From CAVTSA01 sp963737225 (GTDB lineage: Bacteria > Chloroflexota > Dormibacteria > Dormibacterales > Dormibacteraceae): a stretch of 64,000 bases of DNA. The stretch's first letter is position 1, and each line of letters begins with the position of its first letter. This document shows, one piece after another, positions 43,020 to 51,369 of the stretch. Under the pieces are notes generated by a model. It did not search any database, had not been told where the DNA came from, and saw only the letters and a list, made by a program, of their open reading frames with translations. The DNA is taken from positions 1-64,000 of the forward strand of contig CAVTSA010000009.1 in NCBI GenBank assembly GCA_963737225.1, given 5' to 3'. The translations under genes and the position numbers were made by a program.

Positions 43020-43592
43020 ATGGAGGCTGGGAAGACCACCCGATCGGATACTCGCGCCCAGATCCTGACCATCGCCCGGCGCCTCTTCGTCGGCCATGGC
43101 TATGCGGGGACATCGATCGCCGATATCGCTCGGGAGCTGGGAACTACCACCGCGGCGCTCTACTACCACTTCCCCTCCAAAGCGGACATCCTCGCCGAGC
43201 TGCTCGCCGGACCGCTCCAGGCCTTCTCACACATCGCCGAGCGTGCCGCCGGGCTTCCGTCCGGAGAGCTGCTGACGGAGGTCGTCGATCTCACGCTGGA
43301 GTGGGGCGACCTGATCGGTCTGGTCACCGATGAGCCCTCGGTCCGTGCCGCCCTCGGGCAGGACGCCCCCCGACGCTCGGAGCAGCTCGTGGCGCCGATT
43401 GTGGCGGCGCTCGCGGGTCAAAGACCGAGCCGGGCGGCGAAGATCCGCGCGTGGGCCGCGTTCACCGTCGCGCTCGAGGGAACGCTGGCGAGCCTCCGCG
43501 ACCTGGACGGTCCGGCGGCGCCGGCGGACCGCGGTGAGATCGTGGCGGCGTCGGTTCGAGCCCTGTCAGCATCGCCAGAGTGTCCGCAGTAG
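43020..43592 (+). CDS. TetR-family transcriptional regulator
   Basis: The protein has about 190 residues. The N-terminal HTH is RAQILTIARRLFVGHGYAGTSIADIARELGTTTAALYYHFPSKADILAELL (in parts). The ligand domain is diverse, as usual. The ATG at 43020 is chosen because the earlier frame start lies in the operator palindrome. It probably represses the divergent SnoaL-ABM genes. An inverted repeat overlaps its stop codon. Confidence 0.88.
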   Translation: MEAGKTTRSDTRAQILTIARRLFVGHGYAGTSIADIARELGTTTAALYYHFPSKADILAELLAGPLQAFSHIAERAAGLPSGELLTEVVDLTLEWGDLIGLVTDEPSVRAALGQDAPRRSEQLVAPIVAALAGQRPSRAAKIRAWAAFTVALEGTLASLRDLDGPAAPADRGEIVAASVRALSASPECPQ

Positions 43593-43635
43593 CGTGCTAC
43601 GCGCGCCAGGGTAGGGCCGGAGTGCGGACACTCTG
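43576..43635. repeat. 13-bp perfect inverted repeat spanning the TetR stop
   Basis: CAGAGTGTCCGCA (43576-43588) and TGCGGACACTCTG (43623-43635) pair perfectly, with a 34-bp loop. No T-run follows, so it is not a classical terminator. It may be a transcript stabiliser or a footprint of an insertion. Confidence 0.65.
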
Positions 43636-43745
43636 TCCTCCTACTGAGCTTTCGAACTAGGGAAAACCCGGATGCCAGAGGACTGCGCTCGTGCCAGGCT
43701 TTGAGGCAGCTCGACGCAATCCGGGCATCGAAAGGAGGGGCGATC

Positions 43746-44069
43746 ATGTCGCTTTACCTGTATCAGGCTGCATACACTTCCGAGTCGATAGCGGCCCAGA
43801 TCAAGGAGCCACGGGACCGTATCGAGGCGGTACGGCCGGCGGTGGAGGCCATGGGAGCGACGATCGTAGCCGGGGGCTACCCGTTCGGCGACTACGACGT
43901 GCTCATCGTTATGGAGGCACCCGACGACACCACCGCCGCTACCGTGGCGCTCGCGGTCGCTGCCGGCGGTGCCGTGAGGTCGGCAAAGACGACCCGCCTG
44001 CTGAGCGGCGCGGAGTGGATCGAGGCTCTGACCAAGGCGCAGAGCAGCAGATACCAGCCCGCCAGGTAA
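43746..44069 (+). CDS. GYD-domain protein
   Basis: The protein has 107 residues, ATG behind AAAGGAGGGG. Ferredoxin-like pattern: LYLYQAAYTSESIAAQIKEPRDRIEAVRPAVEAMGATIVAGGYPFGDYDVLIVMEAP (in parts). The GDYD/YD element typifies the GYD family. Function of such proteins is unknown, though many sit beside redox or catabolic genes. Confidence 0.85.
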   Translation: MSLYLYQAAYTSESIAAQIKEPRDRIEAVRPAVEAMGATIVAGGYPFGDYDVLIVMEAPDDTTAATVALAVAAGGAVRSAKTTRLLSGAEWIEALTKAQSSRYQPAR

Positions 44070-44262
44070 CGGGATCAGGGCGGGCCCCGACCCGTCTCGC
44101 GGTCGCTGCCGCCCGGGTCTCACGTCGAGGTCTCGGGTGGGTTCCGGGTGCGGCGCTTTTCTTGCTTGGCGGGCTCGATGCCAAGGACAGGGAGCGTTTC
44201 CAGCCTGGGTGGCCGTGTGTGATCTATCGCAAGCAGACACTCCAACCTTGGAGGACGTTGGT

Positions 44263-44500
44263 ATGGCGCAACAAGGTAGTCTGGGACTGCTCTCCGATCC
44301 GGTCGCTGAGGAGCTCCTGAGCTCGGTCAACCCGGCAAGACTCGCCTACACCTGGACCGACGGCAGCCCGAGAGTGGTGCCCATGTGGTTCTACTGGACC
44401 GGTGATCAAGTCGTCCTTGCGTCACCTGCGAAGGCGCCAAAACTCAAAGCGCTCGCGGCCGATCCCCGGGTGGCGCTGACGCTTGAAGAGTCGGCCGTTG
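44263..44500 (+). pseudogene. PPOX-type flavin oxidoreductase, truncated at a repeat pair
   Basis: ATG at 44263 behind GGAGGACGTTGGT. The N-terminal split barrel reads PARLAYTWTDGSPRVVPMWFYWTGDQVVLASPAKAPKLKALAADPRVALTLEES (in parts), characteristic of pyridoxamine-5'-phosphate/F420-type oxidases. After about 78 residues the frame enters the palindromic repeat and is no longer PPOX-like. The C-terminal half of the fold is missing. A rearrangement there most likely removed it. Confidence 0.8.
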
Positions 44501-45765
44501 GTGCACCAATGGCCCGGTTCCGGTGCTCGGAAAGGGCACTTGGTGCACCAATCGCCCTTTGCACCCGCGCCGGTAGCTCGAGGCCGGCGCCCATGTCGAC
44601 CAGGAACCTGGTGAGTCGCAGGCGCTGCACCAGCACCGCGTCGAGGCCGGCGCTCGGCGCCGAGCCGAGCAAGTCCAAGGGCAGCGCCGAAAGGGCTGAA
44701 CGGGTGACCAGCGATCCGATGTAACCGGCCCGCACGATGTCGCGTTCGACGTCCAGACCCTCGGCGGCAAGGCCCTCGAGGTAGGCGGGGAGGATGACGG
44801 TGTCGATGCCGGAAAGATCGGACGTGTCGACCTGACCTGCGTGCGCCAGGCCCACCAGCAGCTGACCGAGGTCGAAGCCGACGGCAAGCGGGCTTCCGAA
44901 TCCCCAGTCGATGACGACGACGTCGTCCGCGCCGGCTGCGGGGAGAAGCAGGTTCTGGGGGCTGGCATCCCCGTGGGCATAGGTCTGGGGTAGACCGTCG
45001 AGCAGGTCCAGGATCGCTGGGAGCCGCGCGCCCAGGGTCAGCATGTCCGCAGGCAGGTCGAGGATCCTCCACGTGAGCGAGCGCCCGCGCCATGACGGGA
45101 TGGCCCCACACCCGATCATCTCGCAGCCTGGGGAGGATGCCCTTCAGAATCCGTCCCTCGACGTAACGCCGCAGGCTCGACCCGGGCGCGCTGTCTCGCG
45201 ACATCGCGGGGAGCAGCCGATTGATCTCCGCCCCTACGCGACGGCGCGCCGCCAGCCTCCCCAGCAGGTGCGCGACGTGGCGGTAGTCTCCCAGCCGCCA
45301 GGGTCGAGCCCGCACGGATACGAACTCCCACCAGAGGGCGATGTGGTCGGGGTCGACGTGCTTCACGTGGTGCAGGATCGGGCTCCGCATCCCACCAGGC
45401 AAGGTTCGTGAGATGCCCGATTCGTACATGTCCAGCTCGAACCGCCACGGGAAGAACTCGACGAATTCCCGCCGCTGACCGTCGTCCGGGATCTGGGACA
45501 GCCCGGGCCACAGACGAGCGTGCCGGAGCAACTTGACGAAGTAAGCGCAGGAGAGCTTCTCTTCCTCCGCCTCGGCTGCGACGTCCACCCGCCACAATCC
45601 GGCAGTCGCCGGCGACCCCGCGTCATAGTCGATCGCAGCCCGGGTGACCTCTGTCAGGCGTACATCACGGCCCAGGGCCCGCCGCGTCACCTCCGTCAGC
45701 TCGCCCTCCGTCAAGAAGGCATTCTCGAACCCGTCGCCGGTCCTCGCGTCCTGAACTGCTGTCAC
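44406..45765 (-). pseudogene. Aminoglycoside-phosphotransferase-fold kinase, frameshifted
   Basis: GTG at 45765 behind GAAGGAG. The first frame gives LTEVTRAAIDYDAGSP and RRYVEGRILKGILPRLRDDRVWGHPVMARALAHVEDP, then shifts by one base near 45060. The second frame continues LDLPADMLTLGARLPAI, TYAHGDASPQNLLLP (catalytic HGDxxxxN) and VVVIDWGFGSPLAVGFDLG (metal Asp). The C-terminus then runs through the repeat pair (RVQRAIGAPSALSEHRNRAIGAPT, in parts), so the last residues are repeat-derived. It would phosphorylate a small molecule if functional. Confidence 0.75.
44493..44556 (-). repeat. Palindromic repeat pair, locus 5 (42-bp spacing), at a gene junction
   Basis: Cores at 44498-44509 and 44540-44551, in minus orientation (GGGCGATTGGTGCACCAA reads on the minus strand). 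The spacer GCCCTTTCCGAGCACCGG is related to other copies. The pair sits where the PPOX gene (plus) and the kinase gene (minus) meet, within coding frames of both. Confidence 0.9.
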
Positions 45766-45941
45766 CGCACCTGCTCCTTCTCGTGAGATTGAGGTCACGC
45801 CGGACTCCAGTCCGTGGCGGACCAACCGTCTGCGTTGGGGGCGGTGATCGTGGTGTCGCGGGATGTGCTTGACCGGGCGTCCTGTGACCGCGGCATCGTC
45901 CTTGCGCCTCCGGTTGGTAGGCGTTCCCGGGCCATGGAACG

Positions 45942-48900
45942 TTGTTCCTCGACCGGAAAGTGCCACCGTGGGCGCGGGCGCCGGAATTACCTCACACTGC
46001 CTCTGTGGGTGATCCGGGCGCGGGACTCCTGGTCGGGCGCGATCGCGAGCGAGCCGTCCTGGCCCACGCTCTCCGACGGGCGCTGGCGGGCCGGTCTGAC
46101 CTGGTACTGGTTTCCGGCGAGGCGGGCATCGGGAAGACTGCCCTGGTCGAGGACCTGGTCCGCACCGCTCGAGACCGGAACCTGCGCGTTCTGCACGGCC
46201 AGGCCGATGAAGGCGACCCCTCGACGTTCGGGTTGTGGCGGGAACCGTCACATCGGTTGGCCGTCGCCGTGGCGCCCCCGAGCGGGTCGCTTCCGGCAGA
46301 CGAGCGGCGTTGGGAGGTGCTCGACGAGCTGATCGACGCAATCGGGCGGGCGGCGCCGCTCTGTCTGGTGCTCGAGGACGTGCAGTGGGCGGATGAGCTC
46401 TCGCTCTGGATACTGGAGCGCCTACCTCCCCGCCTGACCGGGTCGCCGGCACTGATCGTGGCGACCTGCCGCGTCGACGCCCCGGGCGCTCCGGCACTCC
46501 CATCGCTTCGCCCGACCAGCGTGATCCGGCTGGCGGGGTTGACGCCGCCCGACGTCGCCAGGCTGGTGGCTGATCTGCATCCCGAGCGCGAGGTCGATGC
46601 GGAGGAGCTCTGCCGGCGCACCGGGGGCAATCCTCTGTTCGTCCGCGAGGTGCTCGCCTGGAGCCCGGAGTTCGGCCGGATTCCACCGGTCGTGGGACAG
46701 GCGCTGGAGAGCTCGCTCCAGGCGCTGACGGGGGCCACGCGTTCTGCCCTCGCCGCTTTGGCCCTGGGCGGTCCTGACTGCCCCCTCAGCGTGGCGGCCA
46801 CCGCGGTCGGTCTGACCACCGGGGAGCTTCGCACGTGCCTGGACGAGGCCCTCTCCGCTCACGTGCTGCTGGCTGGATCCCGCGGACGCATCGAATTCCG
46901 GCATGCCCTGCTGGCAGAAGCGGCAATCGCCCTTCTCGGTCCCGACGGCGAGCGGGAGCTCCAGCGAGCGCTCGCCGCCGGCTGGGAGGCCGCGGTGAGC
47001 TCGCCGGCACATCTCGGCCGGGGCGCCGCCAGCCTGCTGGCCGCGGTCCCCCTGGTCGACGCCCGGGCCGCCGCCGAGGCCGCGCTTCGCGCTGCCCAGG
47101 CGGCTTCGGCAAACGGTGACCCAGCCGGCGGTGCCCACCTTCTGCAGAGTGCCGTCGAGGCCCTCGACATGCACGCCGCCGACGCCGACGGCCTGCGCGC
47201 CCGCCTGCTGGTCGAGCTTGGGGAGTGTCGTTCGGCGCTCGGCGATGCGGCCGGCGCCACCGCCGTGTTCGACGCGGCCGCGGAAGTCGCGGCCAGGTCC
47301 GGCGACAGCGACCTCAGGGTGCTCGCGGAATGCGGCGCCTGTCGCCACATCAACCCATTCATCGACCACCCCCTCCGTCGCGTCCGGCTGGCTGATGCCG
47401 ATCGAGCTCTGGAGCCCGGCGATCACCCGTCACGCGTCGTGCTCCTGGGGAGGTTGGCGGTTGCCGGTGCCGCGCGTGCGGACCTGCGAGAGCAGTCGGC
47501 ACGTCTGGCGGACCAGGCGGTCGCCATGGCCCGCCGTCTTGACGACCCCGTCCTGCTGGCCACCGCCCTGGTGGACCGCCATCTCGTGCCGTCGAGCTCA
47601 GTCGACCTCGACGCTCGTAGCCGCGAGGCCGAGGAGATGATCGCCCTCGGGGAGCGGGCGCGCCGGACCGATCTGGTACTGATCGGCTACCAGTGGCTGT
47701 ACCGGTCACGGCTTGACCAGGGCGATCTGGTCGGTGCTCGGGACTCCCTGGACACCAACGAGATGCTCGCCTCGCTGATGCCGTCTCCGACCTGGCGCCA
47801 CGCCGTGATGCTCCGGCGGGCCTCCCTCGCGCTGCTCGATGGGGAGCGCTCAGGCGCGCTCGATCTGCTGGACCGGGCGATGCCGCTTGCTCGTGGGGCC
47901 CTTCCCGAAGAGGAGACACTCGGCGTCGAGCACGGCGTAAGGACGATCTTCTCTCGCCTCACCGGCATCGCCGACCCCCGGCTGCCGGGCGTTCAGGAGC
48001 AGTTCGCACATTCTCTGGGCCGGCTCCCGGTTGCCTTCTTCCAGATCCACCTGGCGGCCAGCAGCCTGGTCCTCGGTGACGAGGCCACAGCCCGACGGAT
48101 CGTCTCTATCTGGGCGTCCGACCTCCCCCGGGCCGGCGCCGGCCCAGGAGGTCCCAGCAACGTCGCCCTCCTGGGCTCACTCGTCGCCGACCTCGAGCTC
48201 ACGCACCACGTTCGAGGCGTCCGGACCGAGCTGTCGACCCTCTCGACCCGGTATTCGCCGGAATCTACGTTCACCTTGGAGTTGTCGACCTTCGCGGCGG
48301 AGATGCCCATCGACACCATCCTGGGGCGTCTCGCGCTGCTCGAAGGCGACGTCGCCGGCGCCCACCGGCATCTGGAACTGGGCCTTGCGCTGGTCCGATC
48401 CATGCCGTCTCCGCTGCTCGAGGCACGCTGCCTCTGGGAGCTGGCTCGGGCACAGGCAGCGGCCGGCGATGCTGTCGTCGCAGAGCAGTCGCGACGAGAA
48501 GCGCAGGCACTGGCTGCCGCCATCGGAATCGTGCTGCCTGGCCGCGCGGCCACAACCGCGGTGCCGCCGGCCCGGGGCGCCCACGCGACCATGCGTCGAC
48601 TGAGCACGAGGTGGCTCATCGAGTCACCGCAAGGCCGCGCGAACCTCGACCACTCGGTCGCGCTCGAGCAACTGGCGCGGCTCCTGGCCGCCGCCCCGTC
48701 ACCAGTAAGCGCCGTGGAGCTTTCCGGATCGACGCCCGCAGCGACGGCGTCCGACCTTGGCCCTCTGCTCGACGCGGAGGCCAAGCGAGCCTACCGGCGG
48801 AGGATCGAGGAGCTCCACGTCGACATCGACGACGCCGACGCCGACGCCGATCTCGAACGGGCCGAACGCGCCCGCTTTGAACTGGAAGCGCTCATCGCGG

Positions 48901-49205
48901 AGCTGCGTCGCGCTGTCGGGCTGGGAGGCCGGGATCGGCCCCAAAGCTCGGGAGCCGAGCGAGCCCGAATCAACGTTGCCCGCAACCTTCGGCGTGCCGT
49001 CAGGACGGTCAGCCACCAGCTGCCTACCCTTGGGGGCCCACCTGGAGGTCTCCATCCGTACCGGCCGCTGGTGCAGCTATTCACCCGATCCCGGCGCCAT
49101 CATCATCTGGGAGGTCTCCCCGTAGCGGCGGGCGCGCTCATGCGGGCGCGATCGCCTCGAAAGCTGCGCGGGTCGCGTCGGTCGGGACCTCCGAGGCGCG
49201 CCTGA
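45942..49205 (+). CDS. Large AAA/TPR regulator (LuxR/MalT-like) with a C-terminal frameshift
   Basis: The frame as read has 1,087 residues; start at TTG 45942, GTG 45960 or GTG 46005 is uncertain. The AAA_16-type domain has Walker A GEAGIGKT (59-66) and CLVLEDVQWADELSLW. TPR-like repeats follow. The C-terminal dimerisation region LDAEAKRAYRRRIEELHVD, AVGLGGRDRPQSSGAERARINVARNLRRAVRT is a known accessory module of large ATPase regulators. At G5 49032-49036 the frame shifts: the family-like ending HLEVSIRTGRWCSYSPDPGAI sits in another frame and stops at 49125. Thus the true C-terminus probably ends at 49125. No LuxR HTH is seen. Confidence 0.8.
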   Translation: MFLDRKVPPWARAPELPHTASVGDPGAGLLVGRDRERAVLAHALRRALAGRSDLVLVSGEAGIGKTALVEDLVRTARDRNLRVLHGQADEGDPSTFGLWREPSHRLAVAVAPPSGSLPADERRWEVLDELIDAIGRAAPLCLVLEDVQWADELSLWILERLPPRLTGSPALIVATCRVDAPGAPALPSLRPTSVIRLAGLTPPDVARLVADLHPEREVDAEELCRRTGGNPLFVREVLAWSPEFGRIPPVVGQALESSLQALTGATRSALAALALGGPDCPLSVAATAVGLTTGELRTCLDEALSAHVLLAGSRGRIEFRHALLAEAAIALLGPDGERELQRALAAGWEAAVSSPAHLGRGAASLLAAVPLVDARAAAEAALRAAQAASANGDPAGGAHLLQSAVEALDMHAADADGLRARLLVELGECRSALGDAAGATAVFDAAAEVAARSGDSDLRVLAECGACRHINPFIDHPLRRVRLADADRALEPGDHPSRVVLLGRLAVAGAARADLREQSARLADQAVAMARRLDDPVLLATALVDRHLVPSSSVDLDARSREAEEMIALGERARRTDLVLIGYQWLYRSRLDQGDLVGARDSLDTNEMLASLMPSPTWRHAVMLRRASLALLDGERSGALDLLDRAMPLARGALPEEETLGVEHGVRTIFSRLTGIADPRLPGVQEQFAHSLGRLPVAFFQIHLAASSLVLGDEATARRIVSIWASDLPRAGAGPGGPSNVALLGSLVADLELTHHVRGVRTELSTLSTRYSPESTFTLELSTFAAEMPIDTILGRLALLEGDVAGAHRHLELGLALVRSMPSPLLEARCLWELARAQAAAGDAVVAEQSRREAQALAAAIGIVLPGRAATTAVPPARGAHATMRRLSTRWLIESPQGRANLDHSVALEQLARLLAAAPSPVSAVELSGSTPAATASDLGPLLDAEAKRAYRRRIEELHVDIDDADADADLERAERARFELEALIAELRRAVGLGGRDRPQSSGAERARINVARNLRRAVRTVSHQLPTLGGPPGGLHPYRPLVQLFTRSRRHHHLGGLPVAAGALMRARSPRKLRGSRRSGPPRRA

Positions 49206-49341
49206 CCCGTCACCTGGCTCTTTGCTTCGCCCGGGATACACTCGCGATGCTCGCGCCGCCCGGCCCAAGGTCTCGGGTCGAGGTCGTTCGGCGGCGTCAG
49301 TCGCTGGGTGAGGTTGGTTCGTCACCAGAGGAGGAGTAGGC

Positions 49342-49596
49342 ATGCCGGAGCAGTCGCACCAGGGGTCGCGCGGTGGCCGGGCCGACGTCACCAACCTGGT
49401 CGGCCACGTGCAGGGCAACTCGGTGGGACCACACCGGTTCGCGGATCCGGTCCGCATGTTTGCCGATCCCGAGGCTGGACCCGACGAGGTTTCCTTTCAC
49501 CAGCCGAACCTGGACGAGCAGTACTACAACTCCGGCACACTCAGGCATCAAGGCGAGGTCCAGCCGTTCCGCGCCGGCGCCGCCCGGCCCATCTGA
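49342..49596 (+). CDS. Hypothetical protein, 84 residues
   Basis: ATG behind GAGGAGGAGTAGGC, a strong site. Composition is acidic-polar (QSHQGSRGGRADVTNLVGHVQGN, DEQYYNSGTLRHQGEVQPFRAGAARPI, in parts). No transmembrane segment or known motif. It lies between the AAA/TPR regulator and a decayed metallophosphoesterase. Function unknown. Confidence 0.6.
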   Translation: MPEQSHQGSRGGRADVTNLVGHVQGNSVGPHRFADPVRMFADPEAGPDEVSFHQPNLDEQYYNSGTLRHQGEVQPFRAGAARPI

Positions 49597-49597
49597 G

Positions 49598-50442
49598 CCT
49601 GGGTCAGATCCTCGGACCCAAGCTCCTGCAGCCGATCCTGGACTCCCGGTCGATCGCCCTTCATGTGGTCGGAGACTAAGGCGCTTCGACGTCGGACCTC
49701 ATCCAGGGCGAGCATCGCGTGGCGGACCCGATGGCCGACGACGTGGAAGCCGGCGGCCCCGCGGTCCCAGCCTTTCTCTTCCACCTGGGGGACGTCGTCT
49801 ACAACTTCGGCGAGGGCCAGCACTACTACGACTAGTTCTACGAGCCGTACCGCCGTTACGATCGGCCGATTTTCGCGATCCCCGGCAATCACGACGGCGC
49901 GGTGTACGGGACCGAACGTCGACGTCCCGGTCACCCCCACGCTCCAGGCCTTCCTTCGCAATTTCTGTGCCAACACGCCAGGACCGTCGCCGGACGCCGC
50001 GGCCTCTGGACGCGATGACGCGAGCGACCGCCGCCTGGTCTCCATCGACGGCGTGCACGGCAGCTCGCCCATCATGGCCAACGAGATCGACGCGGTCTGC
50101 AGCCGGGTCGGTGTCTGGCCGGACATCGTTCTCTCGGGCCATGCGCACCTCTACCAGCGCTTTACACGCTCCCTGGGCAAGAGGGCCATCCCCTACGTCG
50201 TCGCGGGAAGCGGGGGCCGTCTCCAGCGGCAGCCCAGCTCTGGAGTTCCTTCCGCGGGCACCAAGCTCGGCAACTACGAGATCGCCGTCGACCCGATCTT
50301 CGAACTCGGCTATCTGTCGCTGGAGATCGATCTTGCAGGTGACGACCGGACCATCACCGGCACCTTCCACGCAGAGGCTGACCAACCAACCAAAGATCGG
50401 TTCGTGCTGGATCTGGCCGCGGGCACGGTGAGGTCAACCTGA
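49598..50442 (+). pseudogene. Decayed metallophosphoesterase
   Basis: The N-terminal part in one frame reads VPAFLFHLGDVVYNFGEGQHYYD, an in-frame TAG, then FYEPYRRYDRPIFAIPGNHDG (typical GD and GNHD metal motifs). The remainder lies in another frame: MANEIDAVCSRVGVWPDIVLSGHAHLYQRF (the GHxH motif) and KLGNYEIAVDPIFELGYLSLEIDLAG (in parts). Stop codon, frameshift and missing middle show decay. The original protein probably hydrolysed phosphoesters. Confidence 0.75.
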
Positions 50443-50659
50443 GCGCGCTCGCCTTGCAACAGCCCATAAGGCGAACCCGGGTCGGTTCGACAGATAGGCC
50501 GGAATCCCCACGTGTGGAGCACGAGGACGGCGATGGGCGACGTGGCGGCGATCCTGCGATTTCCGCTCTGAGACGTTCCAGGAGGCATCAGGACAGGGAC
50601 CTGGGGCTGGTCCGTCCGGAGCGCACCGAGCCTGCCGGGCGCAGGTGCCCGAACAGCAG

Positions 50660-51202
50660 TCAGCCCTCCTCGATCGCGAAGTCGGTCTCAACCTCTGGGA
50701 CCCCCCGACGCAGGGTCTGCAGCGTCGAGCAGTAGCGGTCGGCCCCCTGGAGCAACCGCTTTACCCGCTGCGGGTCGACTCCCTCCGCGACTCTGACGCG
50801 CGTGCGCAGCTCGATCTTGGTGGCTCCCACCGGCACGTCGCGATCGACACCCATCGTCCCTCGGAAGTCCCAATGGATCCGGGCCTCGACGTGGATGTCC
50901 TCGAGCTCGAGGTCCATGTTTGCGGCCACCGAGCGCAGCGTCGTCTCCTCACAGATGACGAGCGCGGCAGCCAGGATATCGCCGGAGCACGGCGCGGTCC
51001 CGTCGCCCCCAGCCGCGGGGTGCAGACCTGCTCGCAGCACGACGTCCGGAAACTCGGTTGGCGCGACCGAGCAATGGCGCGGATCGGAGAGGTCGCTCGA
51101 GACGCTCTGCGCCGCGGTAACCACCCGAGCCGAGTCGCCGTCGGCTCGGTAGCGCTCCTTCAGGGGGGCCTGCACGGCGCGGAGATCCACGTTGTATGCC
51201 AT
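50660..51202 (-). CDS. OsmC-family peroxiredoxin
   Basis: The protein has 180 residues. ATG at 51202 starts MAYNVDLRAVQ. The paired cysteines are in TAPCSGDILAAALVIC and GADRYCSTLQTL, as in OsmC/Ohr enzymes that reduce organic hydroperoxides. Domain length is normal. The long in-frame upstream extension is unsupported. It follows the PAP2 gene on the same strand. Confidence 0.88.
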   Translation of the reverse strand: MAYNVDLRAVQAPLKERYRADGDSARVVTAAQSVSSDLSDPRHCSVAPTEFPDVVLRAGLHPAAGGDGTAPCSGDILAAALVICEETTLRSVAANMDLELEDIHVEARIHWDFRGTMGVDRDVPVGATKIELRTRVRVAEGVDPQRVKRLLQGADRYCSTLQTLRRGVPEVETDFAIEEG

Positions 51203-51369
51203 TCCCGGATTGTCCTCCCCGCCGGCGCCGGATCGGAGATCCAGCGGACGCCGGCTGCTGTCCTCGATCGCGAGGGTCTCAATCAAAGAGTGGTTCGGGG
51301 TTCCCACCCTGGGCGTCAGACGGCTCGGCTGACGGCGGCGTGACCGGTCTGCGGCTGATTGGAGCTGTA

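Noticed and set aside
43576..43635. Rho-independent terminator
   Set aside because: The stem is good but there is no T-run and the loop is 34 bp.
44422..46686. A 754-residue kinase fusion
   Set aside because: The N-terminal extension over the AAA/TPR regulator gene is a shadow frame and lacks a domain. The kinase is a frameshifted gene starting near 45765.
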